Positions 11,676-24,359 are shown, counted from the stretch's first letter. The stretch: DNA of 64,000 bases from Leuctra nigra (GCA_934045905.1 OW203768.1:20660770-20724769); one strand, 5' to 3'. Notes: generated from the letters alone by a model not told the origin. A program made the numbers and translations.

Positions 11676-11782
11676 CAAAATTGCACCAGAAGATACTTTA
11701 GACTTACTTTAGATTACTTTAAATACTTACTATAACTATTATTGTAGTATAACTTACTTTAGATACTTTAGATACTCTTTAG
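11676..11782. repeat. degenerate ACTTTAGAT-type tandem repeat
   Basis: Short units ACTTTAGA / TACTTTAGA / TACTTTAAA repeat irregularly for about 100 bp. Confidence 0.6.
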
Positions 11783-12240
11783 TCTTAAGAGTTGTTCGCC
11801 CAAAGCATTAGGTTCAGAAATGTAGCTCCTGGATTGAAGAAAAGAGAAATAAAATGGTTTTTTGCTTGGCGCATGAAAGCAGAGCAAATCAATATCCCAG
11901 TGAACTGACAATGCAGATGCAGTTGATGCAGTTGCAGCATCATCTTTGTTATCTCTGTTTATTACCTCCGTGAAGTTCATTGTTATGACTCATGGTAGAT
12001 TATGTGATAACAGAATAACAACTTCGTAATAATACGTCGTCATAACTTCTTATTGCGTCTTAGTGATAAGGACTGCGAAATAATTTTGGAATTTGTCGTA
12101 ACTAAATTCTTTGTTAATTACTAGGTAATTTTTGACAGTTTGAGATCATAAAACTGTATGGATTGTAGGGATTTTCTGAATTTTGTGGATAGTTGGATCA
12201 GGCGATAAACCGTTGAATCATCATTCGTGAAAGAGAGTTT

Positions 12241-12370
12241 TCATAATCTCTTGCTGAAAATTTTTGCCTAGATCTTGCAATCTAGAATATTTTTCAGAAG
12301 GGGTTGTTGATTCTCATTTTTTGTTAAATTCTTGTAAACATTTACAAAAAATAAAAATAAATTTAGAAAT
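12241..12370 (-). repeat. right arm of a widely spaced inverted repeat
   Basis: Reverse-complement partner of 11275-11480: TCTAGAATATTTTTCAGAAG then GGGGTTGTTGATTCTCATTT. The sequence between the arms shows no coding potential. Confidence 0.6.
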
Positions 12371-13005
12371 CACCAAGATTGCGAAGAATATCAAATTGCC
12401 AAATTTGGCAAAATATTGCATATGTATTTTTTATTAATTTTTTTAGGATCCAGGCAATAATATTGTCAAGAACAGCAGGGCGTCCTTCAATGCGAGAATC
12501 AAAATGCTGGTATAGTTCCCAAGCGTCCCCAGTCCGCCACTGTGTCTGTTCCAAAGATAAATCGCGTGTGCTGAGATAATGTCAATAAAGATGCTGCTGT
12601 CATCTCAACACATTCCCGGTAGAGATAAGAAACGTGATAACAGGAGATTGGCACTTTCACACTTTGAAGTTTACCCTGTGGCTGATTGATGATTAGTGGG
12701 TGATTGATTGGGGGTTTCACATGTCGCAAGCCTGATGGAACTTTTACTTGTACTCTCGACTCTCGTGATATCGATATTGCTACTCTTGTGCATGTATTAT
12801 AGATCACTTGTAAGCAGAATGCTATCAATATGCTGCAATATAAATCTACAAACTACAAGAAATTTAATTGTCTTTTTTTTACTTTTTAAATTTAGTTTTT
12901 TTTTTTATAATTTGTGTGAAATTATACAAGAAAACATGTCTTCTCTAAATTTTCACATATCAAGGCATGCATTTTTAATAGGATTTTTTTTATCAATTTC
13001 TATTT

Positions 13006-13873
13006 ACTAGGAAAACGCTCTGAGTAACGCGTTGATGAGCGAGCACGGATACGCGGAACACCTCGAACCGAAATTATGTCTATCGAAAATATCATTAAAA
13101 GCCAATAAATCTTGAATTTCGTCAGACTTGAATAAAAATCTCTAAATATTCCTAAAATGTTAGTATCAACCCTTATGATTGAACTGTTCCTTGTTAATAT
13201 TCAAAAATCACAGGATCTCTTTAAAAAAATATACCTGGGACCACTCAAATCATATGATATTAGTGTGTACACAATATCAGATCAATCTGTTAAACGGTCA
13301 TTATTAGTTTCATTTCGTTTGAAACTTTCTGCTCTAACTACCTTGCCTTGAACTGAAGATTCGAAGTCGCCGTGAATTTGACCAACACGCAAAATGTCAC
13401 TAAAATTACAAAACCTTTTGAAAATAACTACAGATTTGACTGAAAATTGGCAAAAATACCTTAAATGTTGGTACCAATGACCATGCAAAGTTTTTAGTTG
13501 ATCGGTCAATCGGTTCTAGTTTAAATTTCAAAAATCACAGGAAAAATGGTTTCAAATTTGAACCAATGGGTGGATTTGGCTGAAATTTATTATGATTGGG
13601 TACAATGTTGGTTGCAATGTCTTTGCTTAATTTCAAATTGATCAAACCAACCAATCGAAAGATAATTTTTTTAAAATTTGCACCAATCAGGGGATTTCAA
13701 AAAAATTAGGGTCTGCAACAATCAGAAATGTTACGTACTTGTGTGCAAAATTTGAGCTCGATCGAAGAAAAACTCTGACCTGTATATCGTCAGTAACAGA
13801 AAAAAAAAAAAAAAAAAGAACAGAGGTCCGTGCCAAAAGAGCCAAAAGGAGACGCTCGCTTCGCTCGCTCAAT
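13006..13873 (-). mobile_element. AGCGAGCG-family element, copy 3 (full length)
   Basis: On the + strand it begins ACTAGGAAAACGCTCTGAG, then GATGAGCGAGCACGG, and ends GACGCTCGCTTCGCTCGCTC. The internal low-complexity stretch here is a run of A (about 13800-13817) instead of (TTTG)n. The interior phrases match the copy at 3799 in reverse. Confidence 0.8.
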
Positions 13874-14574
13874 TATCAAAATATATTTCTACAAATCGGT
13901 ATTAATAATCCGATTATTTTTTCTCTAGTATAAAGAAAACATAAAAGGCATACAATTTATAATGAAAGGTATATTCTGGAGTAACTTTTGTTTAAAAAAA
14001 GCTATCTTGTAATACAATTTGTTATAAAAGTCTGCTACAGATTGTGTGTTTTAGTTAATTTGGCTGTCGTGTAAGTAGGACCAAGTCACCAAACAGAATT
14101 AAGTGATTGCGCCATAAGTAAGACTTTACTGGAATGTCACACGGAGCTAAATACTCAGTTTGCAGTGAGTCATGACATACTTTGAACTATTTGAAGACCC
14201 GAAAATACGAAAACAATCTTCGCTATTCCAATTATTGTCTGGAACAATCCAGAACTTGAATAACGGTATTTCGGAACACATAATCGCATTCCAAACAACC
14301 GAGCAATTATCTTTGATTTCGGTCTTTGTAATGTACACTCTGGTGGAAGCTCTTTGTAAGCAATGTGCTTTGTGTGATGATGACGTAATAGCACTTGTCA
14401 GAAGCAATTGATAAAGTAAACAAAACAATCTACAGGTTCTTATTGAATTCTCTCTGAGATTGTGCTGTCAATGTCAGGGTCTTATTACATAGGCAAGGTA
14501 ATTGAAAGGGGTTTAGTTTGATAAATGATAAGTATCAAAATTATCAATTCAATTTATTGAAAGTGTGAAAAACA

Positions 14575-14890
14575 CATAATAAATAATCTTGATATTCTGG
14601 ACCAATTTAGCTAAAATTTTGTAAAATATGTTGAAATGTTAGTTTGATGACCGTGTAAAATTTCAACTTGATCGGAACATATTCACTTTTCAGCATACTT
14701 TATAGATGATTTTGTTAATTAAAAAATCTATAGCAGAAGGTATAAGTACCTACTTACACCAGCCAAATACTCTTCGTGCCAAATTTAAGCTCAATTACAA
14801 GCAAAAAGCAAAAAGGGCAAAAAGGTTTTACAATAATGTATTTCATATTTCTATCGTCTGTGTTAAAAAAACTCCAGGCGAAGCTGAAAA
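14575..14890 (+). repeat. fragment with AGCGAGCG-family interior phrases
   Basis: Contains the same kind of phrases (ACCAATTTAGCTAAAATTTT, ATGACCGTGTAAAATTTCAA) but neither terminus. Probably an eroded relative; a similar fragment lies near 5150-5310. Confidence 0.4.
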
Positions 14891-15384
14891 TAATTTATAA
14901 TTTACCAGAAAGTTGAATATATTAAGTTATTTTATTCTCTCGGCATCTATATTCATTTTTCACATCGTAAAATGTAAAGAAACGCGACATCTTTGAAAAA
15001 TTACCAAAATGACACGCTGACAGACGAACTTTTCACCTGCCAGTGTTGACAACACCTCAATGACATTTCCATAGGAACAAACAACACGTTCAAATTAGTC
15101 ACGTCTTTGTCAAACAAAGTTTACCCGAACAGTTCGAAGACGATCAACAGACTTGGCACGCATGTCTAATTCACCGGCGAGGAGGGCAAGGGCGCCAGCC
15201 CCCCCGGAATGTGCGCGGCCATGTGGCGGGCCAGATCCCCGGGGTTCAAGTTACTCGCCTCGCGGTCCGTTTGTTTCTGCATGTAGAAGCCATTAGCAGG
15301 GGGTGGTTGGGAAGACAAACACCAGAACACTTGTCGAGCGTGAGAACATGAAGACAAGAGGAACAGGTTCGCATGCACTCTTCT

Positions 15385-15640
15385 GCAACTTGCTAATGGC
15401 GACGGGTGGGTGATTGTGAGTTATGGTGATGATGGGGTGGTGAAGAGTGAAGGGCGGAGAAAACACAGACAAATCTTAGCAAGATATTTGCAAGATTTGG
15501 AGTGAAAGAAAAACGCACAGAAATTATTCGAAAGTGCTCGTAAATTATGAAAAAGACTAGTCAAATGTGAATAAAAGGTACGTCCAATATAGTTTCTGAC
15601 TAGAAGGATTGACGGTGGGAAGGAGGAGGTCGCGTGCTGA
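15385..15640 (-). mobile_element. SINE-A fragments
   Basis: TGCTAATGGCGACGGGTGGG at the left and GGTGGGAAGGAGGAGGTCG at about 15610 are the 3' and middle blocks of SINE-A in minus orientation, with unrelated sequence (about 15475-15595) between them. Confidence 0.5.
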
Positions 15641-15704
15641 AAAATTAGATTTTGCAAGATCTTAGCAATATTTTTAAACTGGAAGAGAAAGAACGAACAG
15701 AAGA

Positions 15705-16025
15705 AATTAGTACAGGGAAAGAACGCTACGACTACGAGTCAATTTATTGAAAAATGAGTTTAAGGTGTAATCACTTTATTATTCTATGGTGTATCTTGCA
15801 GAGATTTTTATGAGCTTTTATGAAAATTTATGAGATTTTATTTTTATGAGCTATGAGAATACCTTCGGTTTTTAGAAATGGCACAAAGTCTTGAAAAACA
15901 CAATTGAAATATCGATTTGTTTGGATGATAGATACAAGTTTCAACATAAAACTTCGTTTATCTCAGTTTCATCCGAATATGACATAGCGAATTACTTTAC
16001 CACTTTTTAAATGTATCGAAAATGC
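15705..16025 (+). mobile_element. fold-back family 3, copy 2
   Basis: Starts TACAGGGAAAGAACGCTACG and shares CTTCGGTTTTTAGAAAT, GTCTTGAAAAACACAATTG and CAACATAAAACTTCGTTT with the copy at 10709. It has extra sequence at about 15755-15845 and a weak right terminus. Confidence 0.65.
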
Positions 16026-16084
16026 TCCTAAAGTAGGAAAAAGACTCTTCAAATGTGAATAAAAGGTCTGTAAAATGGAAAAAG

Positions 16085-16955
16085 GTCTGACCAGAAGGAT
16101 TGATGGTGGGCATTGAGGTCGTGGCCTATTAGAAGGTTACCTTCCCTGCCTTTGCCTCTCGACTGAGGAAAATCACGAACAACCCTAATAGTCCAGTCAA
16201 ATGAGAGATTTACCCAAAACAAATTGCAACATTTGGTTTTTTGGTGTCATTCTCTTCAGAAAAATGCCCTCTACAACATATCCAAAATCCGCCAAAATCC
16301 GCGCACCGGAACTACTTTTTAATCACTGTTTAATTTAATTTCCCATGTTAATTTCATCTTGCAAAAAAATCTTTTTTTCATGTTTCTCCGATTTTGACGA
16401 AATTTGGCAGAATTGTTCACCATCGTAAAAGAACACAAAAAGCTCTCTGAGCGTTTTTCTCTCAATCTTATCGTTTGGGAAATATGGCCCATCGACAAGT
16501 CATATTTTAGTCAGTTTTCGACGATTTCGGTCACTATGAGTGTAATTTGACGTTTTGCGAGGTCCATATTTCCCAAACGATGAGATTTAGAGAAAAACGC
16601 TCAGAGAGCTATTTGTTTCATTTAGGATGATGAACAATTCTGCCAAGTTTCGTCAAAATCGGAGTTACATGAAAAAAAGTTTTTTTTGTAGGATAAATTA
16701 ACATGAGAAATTAAATTAAACAGTGATTAAGAAGTACTTCCGGTGCCCGGATTTTGGCGGATTTTGGATATGTTGTAGAGGACATTTTTCTGAAGAGAAT
16801 GACACCAAAAAACCAAATGTTGCAATTTGTTTTGGGTTTGGACATTTTTAAGCTTGATTTGACTGGACTATAAGGACGGCCGCGGGAATTGAACCCCGGT
16901 ACCTCGACAGAGCATTCTCCTGGGGCAACTTGCTCCGACAAGTCAACAAAATTCA
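16085..16955 (-). mobile_element. SINE-A copy split by a fold-back element
   Basis: The minus-strand head lies at 16871-16955 (B-box-like GGGGTTCAATTCCCGCGGCC), and the body continues at 16085-16188 (GAGGCAAAGGCAGGGAAGG, AATAGGCCACGACC). The two halves are contiguous in the SINE consensus, so the inverted repeat between them inserted later. Confidence 0.8.
16191..16868. mobile_element. 678-bp fold-back transposon-like element with TA target duplication
   Basis: Termini GTCCAGTCAAA and TTTGACTGGAC are exact inverses, flanked by TA on both sides. The two arms pair for about 300 bp each around a loop near 16490-16560, apart from an 18-20 bp deletion in the left arm and scattered changes. TA duplication and terminal inverted repeats suggest a non-autonomous element moved by a Tc1/mariner-type or similar transposase; this is inference. 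A transcript crossing it would form a long hairpin. No coding capacity. Confidence 0.85.
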
Positions 16956-17595
16956 ACTCAAATTTTCAGACCACTTTTTTATATCTCTGTCTCTTTGCAT
17001 AACGCTGTGAGGTAAAATCTCAAGTTAAATTGATTGTAAACACGTAGATGTCATGTTTGATTAAGAATGGCATACTAAATTAGTAGCCGGAATCGGTTTT
17101 TAGCTTGTCCTTGTTTTGTGAAAAGCCCTGTTTGATTGGGACTGACCGAACTTGTTTGGTTTTGTAACTCGAAGAAAGACTGATGCATTTGGTTTATCTG
17201 CAAGCGATCTCTTGACGTTGATCTACAGTTATCCCTTTTGAATTAGCGTAATTGGATTATTCTTAACTCCGGTGCCTAATTGGTTCGAGATCAAACGTCG
17301 AAATCCAATTACAAAATCGCATTGAAAGCCGTACAAAATGAATATACAGCAAGAGATTGAAACCATAGCAACGAGATAATGGTGAACATAATTGGAACGA
17401 AATTGCATTCGAATAAAACGAAGGACCAATCACTGTCGATGATGTTGTTCAAGGTCAATCGTCGACCCATGACGGAGCTGTTATAATTATATTAAATTAA
17501 CTCATCATCACTCTAGTTTTAGATAATATCGCAGTAATTTATTCATAATATTCTGCTCCTTGGAATATTGATAAAAAGCTGTGAGTCTGTAGGTA

Positions 17596-18489
17596 ATTGA
17601 GCGAGCGAAGCGAGCGTCTCCATTTGGCTCTTTTGGCACGGACCTCTGTTTTTTTTTTGTTTGTTTTTTTTTTTTTCTGTTACTGACGATATACAGGTCA
17701 GAGTTTTTCTTCGATCGAGCTGAAATTTTGCACACATGTACGTAACATTTCTGATTGTTGCAGACCCAAATTTTTTTGAAATCCATTGATTGGTTCAAAT
17801 TTAAAAAAAATTAACTTTCGATTGGTTGTTTTGATCAAATTGAAATTTTGACAAGTCATTACCCCCAACATTGTACCCAATCAAACAAAGTTTCAGCCAA
17901 ATCCTCCCATTGGTTACAATTTAAAACCATCTTTCCTGTGTTTTTAGAAATTTAAACTATAACCGATTGAACGATCAACTTATAACTTCGCATGATGGTT
18001 GGGTCCAACATTATCTGCATTTTTGACAATTTTCATACTAATCTGTGTTTAAATCCAAACGTTATTGACATTTTACGGACTATTAGCGTGTTGGCTGTCA
18101 AATTCACGGCGACTTCGACTCTTCAGTTCAAGGCAAGGTAGTTAGAGCAGAAACTTTCAAACGCAAATGAAACTGATAATGACCGTTCAACAGTCGATCT
18201 GATATTGTGTAGACACACTTATATCATATGAGTGGTCTCAGGTATATTTTTTGAAGGAGATCCTGTGATTTTTGAAAATTAACACGGAACAGTTCAATCA
18301 TAAAGGTTCAATTGATCAACTTAAAGCTTTGCATGGTTATTTGGACCAATATTTTAGGAATGTTTTGAGATTTCTATACAAATCTGTGGCGAAATTTTAG
18401 AATTATTGGCTTTTAATGACATTTTCGATAGACAGAATTTCGGTTCGAGGTGTTGCGCGTATCCGTGCTCGCTCATCAACGCGTTACTC
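17596..18489 (+). mobile_element. AGCGAGCG-family element, copy 4
   Basis: Begins AATTGAGCGAGCGAAGCGAG, has a T-rich tract with TTTG interruptions (about 17649-17676), and reaches CGTGCTCGCTCATCAACGCG at its right end. The final CGTTTTCCTAG is missing and replaced by the start of another partial copy. Confidence 0.8.
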
Positions 18490-18924
18490 AGATTCATTGG
18501 TTAAAATTTAAATAAATATCTCCTGATAGGCTGAAAAATGAAAACGGTCTTCGATAATTCTGATCAAACTCATATTTTGCATGATCATTAAGACCAATAT
18601 TGTCTCTTATTTTACAAAATTTCATCCCAATCAGTTAAGAACGTATGAAGTTATTTACATTTTTAATATCTGTCAGTAATGAAGTATCGAAATGAATGTT
18701 TTCCAGTGCCAATTGAAAATTGATTCTGATTTGCTTTATGAACCAGGTGCTTAGATGCTATTTTAAAGTTTCGATGAAAAGCATACACTTTTAAGTTGAT
18801 ATCATAATCAATTCCATATGGATGTATATGTTTTCTGTGCGTTGTGTACGCATTTCCGGTTCGAGAATTTGCACGTACCCGTGCTCGCTCATCAACGCGT
18901 TACACTGAGCGTTTTCCTAGTATT
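18490..18924 (+). mobile_element. AGCGAGCG-family element, copy 5 (right part only)
   Basis: Ends CGTGCTCGCTCATCAACGCG, then TTACACTGAGCGTTTTCCTAGT, a complete right terminus, joined head to tail to the copy before it. This tandem arrangement could come from insertion into, or rolling-circle read-through of, the first copy. Confidence 0.65.
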
Positions 18925-19257
18925 ATTCTTTTTGCATCCTCAAATGGCGCCGACAAGTCTTCTGGCGGGGAGGGGGGGGGCAGCTTAAAGGGTTACTTTT
19001 TTGCCACGGATGAAGGGTGTTGTGGGGACGCGCCTTTCACTTTGCCCCGCAGAGCGTTTTTGGGGAATTTTGCAATGCATCATTGATTTTTATATGCTTT
19101 AAATTTTTTTTTTTAAAATAAATATCGTTGATTTTAACTCAACTTTTTTACTTATAGCTATGCATTTTTTCAAGTCGGGTAACTGGGAATTCTTTTTCGA
19201 TATACCATAGCTCCACGGGCAATGTCATTGGAAATGTTAGAAAGGGCAATGTTAGAA

Positions 19258-19288
19258 AATGTTAGAAAGAAAGAAAGAAAGAAAGAAA
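19258..19288. repeat. (GAAA)n microsatellite
   Basis: About seven AGAA/GAAA units. Confidence 0.85.
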
Positions 19289-20689
19289 ACATTTAAAACA
19301 ATTTAATAATAATCTATTTTTAAAATTTTATAGTTAAATCAAAAAAAAAATCAGATACCCTGGTAATTTGACACTTTTTATTCAATTTTGAGACGTTAGG
19401 ATGTGAACTGAAATTATTATTATCATCATAATTTCAATTTGAATTCACTATTTCATGCAAAACACCACAAACTCTATGTCTCCCATGATACCTCTCAACA
19501 TGAGAAATGTGATGTACATCGCCTATCGCCTGCCTGGAGAAGTGCTGGAGAAGACAAGATGCTGGAGGCACAGCGCAGGACACGCTCGACTGCCTGGACA
19601 TGTTTCACTGGACGAGTAATTACTGAATCGCCGATAAACATTACTATGTGTAATTACCCGCTGGTAATCTGCACGAGGAATGCCATTCTGTTTGTGAGAA
19701 GTAAAAACACGGTTGATCCCACTGACAGCTGCTTCGGGATAGTTAGAGACAGAAACACTCGGCCATTTTATTATCTCAAAAACTACGATTTATCTGAGAA
19801 ACAATGCAACTTTTTACATCTCCTTTTTCAACTTTTAGAGAAAGTTCGAGGGAAGTTCAGTAATGTAAAACTGTGATTCTGAAACAGTAAAAAAAACATA
19901 AAATATGTTTTTTTATATATAGGTACCTATGTATTTTTACTTATTACAATTGTTACCTTCTAATTCTGAATTCTTTGGGCCGAATTGTTATCATATTTTG
20001 TTGGGCAAATTTAGTGTTGGGAATTTTAAGGAAAAAATTGAGTGAATTTGGTAGGTACTCAAAATAATACGATACCATGGGCCACAATCTTTATACGTGA
20101 AATTTAGCCAAATAAAATGCAACATTTTTACAGATTTCTTTTTAAATTGAAAATTTTTTCATGCAAATTTTTAACAGACATTGAAATGTTTTATGAATTG
20201 AAGAGTTCCATGAAATATCCAAACAATAATACACAATGGTTTACAATTTTGTTACCACCTCCTTCCCACCTTCAACCAACGAGGGTAGGCTTCCTACTAG
20301 AACCTCTTGCTTCAACCCTTCCTTCATCTCTCCTCTAAATCACACATCGCTCAGCCTAGTTCCAGAAAGTGTACAAAAACAAACACCAGTCTCCATGTCA
20401 TGTAAATTACACCAAGTCCTTCACTTCGTCTCGCACGCAACTTGCATCGGACATTCCTCGATCCACATCTCATCCTCCAGCCTCCGATCGAATTCAATCT
20501 CGCGATGATACGTAGCCGGGTTTTTGCTAATGAATCTGGCCGTCAAGGATGTGTTGTTGCTTGAGGCGGTTGCACAATCTTACCGTCTGACAGACCAGTT
20601 GTTCAGTTCAGGTGCTCTAACAGTATTGGGAGATCGAACATGTGTAGCGGTCGATACAATTCACACCACACGCTTGGGGGTTTAGTCTG

Positions 20690-20800
20690 TAATTAGTGTA
20701 ATGGCGATGGATGTAAGGTTATGATGGAAGGTGGGAAGGAGCCGGTTGTGGACTATTAGTAGGGACTATCCAGCATTTGACGCCCGATGAGGCAGACACG
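20690..20800 (-). mobile_element. SINE-A fragment
   Basis: Minus-strand body blocks: GGTGGGAAGGAGCC, GGACTATTAGTAGGG and CCAGCATTTG. The 3' end block is reduced to TAATGGCGATGG. Confidence 0.6.
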
Positions 20801-21054
20801 GAAAAAAGTTCCGGGAAAATTCCCTGGGTACATATCATAATTTCACATCAAAACAGTAAAAAAGCAAAAGAAAACAACAAAAAAAACAAATCAGACATTT
20901 CTTTTGTTAGTTTACATTTTAAAAAATGTCTTTATTTTCTACGATAGTGTGTTTTCATACCTTTGATTAACATACTTAATTTCAGTTATAATTGTTTTAA
21001 ATATTTTTTTCTATTTACCCATTTGTTTCAAAAGAGCTTTGAATTTCTTTCATT

Positions 21055-21102
21055 TAGGATGACATGAGATAGGATGGAAAGGGGCGGTCGTGGCCTATTC
21101 GA
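21055..21102 (-). mobile_element. SINE-A short fragment
   Basis: GGCGGTCGTGGCCTATTC and the preceding GGATGGAAAG match the SINE-A middle block only. Confidence 0.45.
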
Positions 21103-21784
21103 TCCCATAATCCCATAATTCCCATAATCCCTATCCCATAATTTCTCTGCGGTTTACTGAAATCCTGGAGAAACACCTTAGCCGGTAATCGAAGGCCCCT
21201 TACCTTGGCTTATTACAACATGTTTGACTTTGAATGACGTCTAGAGAACACAAGCCGGTGTTTGTACAATAGAGCTCTGAATCGATAAAATATATCAACT
21301 CAAGCACGGAGATTATTAATTTACTTTTATTACGTACGTATGCACATTATATCATACTTATAGTTTATTGCTTTTGAATATCTTAGTTTATTCAAGCATG
21401 CAGGGACAATAAAAACAGTTTTTATTGAGTAATAAATGTATTTGTGTACTCGGCAGCTTTATGAAATATAAGTTCGATATTGGAATTCATGCGGGCAGTG
21501 AATTGTAAGTACATTTTTACATGGCAATACAATATCTGTCATAAATCACTTGTTAATGCCGTGAGAAGAAGAAATAAGAATGTGAATTAGTTTTTATGAC
21601 ACGAATGACGGGTGTCAAGAGAGTTAGCTCGGGTGTTGACGTACTGGACTCGGCTTTAGGTATAATCATCTCTAAATCTATTTTATTTCAATGAACCTAC
21701 ACTCAAACCAATTAAAAATGTATGAAACAAAACTGCTGGTGAGGTTCCTTGACAATCAATCCTTGATATTATCAAAGAAATCAG

Positions 21785-22017
21785 TGCTCATCATACTAGA
21801 GTTAATTACGAATTAGCATAAAATTTATAGGATGATGCCTTAATCCTTTTCTTTTGAATACCGTTTATTACTATAGTTCGAGTGTAACTAGGTATGTGAT
21901 TTTATGATTTTCGTCTCTAATTTTATTTTTATTTGATTTATTATAACTATGCCCATTTAATTTTTTGATTTTCCTTTTTTTTAATACGTACACTTTTTTT
22001 AGTTATTCGTCCCTGGT
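21785..22017. repeat. dispersed repeat ending CGTCCCTG, copy 1
   Basis: Shares ordered blocks with 26240-26521: ACGAATTAGCATA, GGATGATGCC, a CTTTTGAATACCGTT-like block, AAGTGTA-type phrases and a final CGTCCCTG. The reverse complement CAGGGACG is the style of hAT termini. A CAGGGACA at 21401 could be the opposite end, but the flanks show no 8-bp duplication. Confidence 0.4.
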
Positions 22018-22185
22018 TCTCTTTTAAAAATGCAGTCAAAAAGTATTTTATGATGTAATAACCGAATACGGCCTGTAAATGTGTCGGTGTTCACCTCAGT
22101 TAAATTATTCCGTGCTCTGCTCTTGGTTTTCCATGATGTACGAGTTGAATCTCATTAGCCGGTCCCGGGCGTGATATCTGGGCAT

Positions 22186-22186
<1 letters not shown>

Positions 22187-22212
<26 letters not shown>
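22187..22212. repeat. poly-G tract (26 G)
   Basis: The longest of six G or C homopolymers of at least 21 bases in the window. Confidence 0.9.
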
Positions 22213-22217
<5 letters not shown>

Positions 22218-22219
22218 CT

Positions 22220-24350
22220 CTTGTTAGCTCAGGGGAAGTGTCAGGTGATCGCATTCCTTCTGGGCCGAGATGAAGTGGTCTGAGAGGGAGGAGGGAGCAG
22301 GTAATTGGGAGCAGACGTGGTCAATAGTTTACAGACACTTGACGGGAGATGGAGGAGTTAAATGACCCGTCAGAACGCACAGAAGGTATACTCTGTGATT
22401 CCGGATAATGGAACAACTAAACATTATTCATGTCAAAAACATTTTAAAAAATAATACACTTTTTTAAACCATTGAAACCTACCTAAAAGTCAAATAAAAT
22501 CAACCTAAATATCAGTTAAAAAAAACATTTTGAAAAATACTAAACTAAAAAATCGAACGCCATCATGTTTTTTTCTATATTTCTTGGAATTATAGGAAGC
22601 AAAATACCTATTGATTCAGGTTTACCTGACTTGATAAGACATTGAGCCATGTACAGACTCTATTGCCTTGGTACAAATCTTAGTTGCAAAACAGTTCATG
22701 GTTCTATTTTGTGCTGGAACGAACTTGATAGAAATCTGATCTGCGGCTCGTTTCAAAATGTGATGCTAATTTATTTCTTTGACACTAAATTTCCGCTCTT
22801 GAATCCTCAAAGAGAATCGGACTGTAATTTCGGAAACCGTTTGCCTGTCCGGGATCTGGATTTAGAAATCCTATGTGGCAAAGTCAAAGAGAATCTCATG
22901 TTCTCATTTACTTACTACTTTTTGCTGTTACCAGTTTTTTTACTCCAAACATTTTTCTACAGCACACCATTTTATTTTCACCTCTTTGTCGGGATCCAGT
23001 TTCCATCACAAATTGGATCCATTTGATCGGTACAACAAGTGTATCGGGTGACAGGTGTGCTCTGTGTGCGACCGGCCTTGCCCCCTGCTATGGCCTTGCC
23101 CCAGGGTAAGAAGGTCCACGATCTCGAGCCAGGATTCTCGACGGCAGCCTCAAAAACCACTCCATATATGGCACAGAGCAATCGTTAATTTCAAGTGGGG
23201 GAAGTGGGAGGCCATGTGTAATGGAATGACAATGATGTTTCAGTGACAAGATGGTATTAGGAGTCAACGTTTTGTCTGAAACAAGAAGAGATGAAATGTT
23301 GGCTGGAGCTCTCCTGCTGAGATTGATGTGAGAATATGGATAAGACGCGAAGAAGATTCTAAATGTGGTTTATAGTACAGTCCAGGCACTGGCTGAAGAT
23401 GACTTTGTTATCCACGTACAAAACAACAGAGGTATCGTGAAAATCAAAATAATGTATCAGCTATGCCAAATAGCCGATAGACCTCAATTGTTTTACGTTG
23501 AATAGAGGGTGAAGGTCAACTTTTTTCGGAAATGGTTGGGTTACAGTTTGTAAACAACCCCGAATAAAGGATTGGCAGTAAATATTTGATAATACAAAGA
23601 AACTTTCTGGTAGCCTGGGCTGAGTAAACTTCTCCTTTTCCTCCTTGATATGTAGATGTTATTCAAATTTATCTAGTCCCTCGACCTCATCCACTGTGGT
23701 TTATAACTTCGGGTTATAAAGGCTATGTAGTATGTATTACATAATTTCTGCGTTTCTCAGCACTTTACACGTCAAAACAAAAACGAAGTCACAACTTGAT
23801 AAAAATTCATATCGCGAACGTTATTACGTTGGTGATATTGTTTTGTTACGACGTCATGAGCTGTCGGAGAAACTTGACTATGCAGTTCTGGAAGTTCGCA
23901 TTGCGGTTCTCGTCTGACCCCAAGGACCCATATGTTACATGGAATTGGAAGAGCATTGGCTTCACTGACATACATTATGCAAGATGAAAACCCGTGAAAC
24001 TTCTCTCGATAAAACTTTCCGCCGTCAATCATTCATAGTGAATTTCGACATTTCGTTTCAAAAGTAAAATGAAACGAAGTTTGTGGCAAATAGTTTTCGT
24101 ATTCATAAAGGTATGGCCTCCTTTCACCAGAACAAAATGTTTGCTTTTTACGAACAAAGCTCAATTGTACTTTTATTAGCGAGTTGTTCTGACAGTAGAA
24201 GAGTAATGCTGACAGAGAAATGTAATGTGTTTCAATTTGATCGAAACAACTCGGAACAAAGAAACTCAGCTCTGTGCATGGTTTTATAACGTGACCTGAC
24301 CTAATTGTATGCAAGAGCTGCACGTTGCAATCATGACTCGGCATTCTGGG
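22220..24350. other. no gene recognised
   Basis: Several frames of 60-125 codons overlap on both strands, the largest at 22649-23026, hydrophobic near its end. None has a recognisable domain or biased codon use. A GTAAGAAG donor-like site at 23106 follows a GC-rich stretch but I could not build an exon. Confidence 0.35.
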
Positions 24351-24359
24351 ATCTGTAAT

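Noticed and set aside
16711..16956. 81-codon minus-strand frame as a gene
   Set aside because: It spans the arm of the fold-back element and the SINE head; no coding support.
19439..19876. 145-codon plus-strand frame
   Set aside because: Composition matches the AT-rich background and no family motif is visible; cannot be supported as a gene.
22649..23026. 125-codon frame as a membrane protein gene
   Set aside because: No recognisable domain, AT-rich codon use, and overlapping frames on both strands of similar length; hydrophobicity follows from T-rich sequence.
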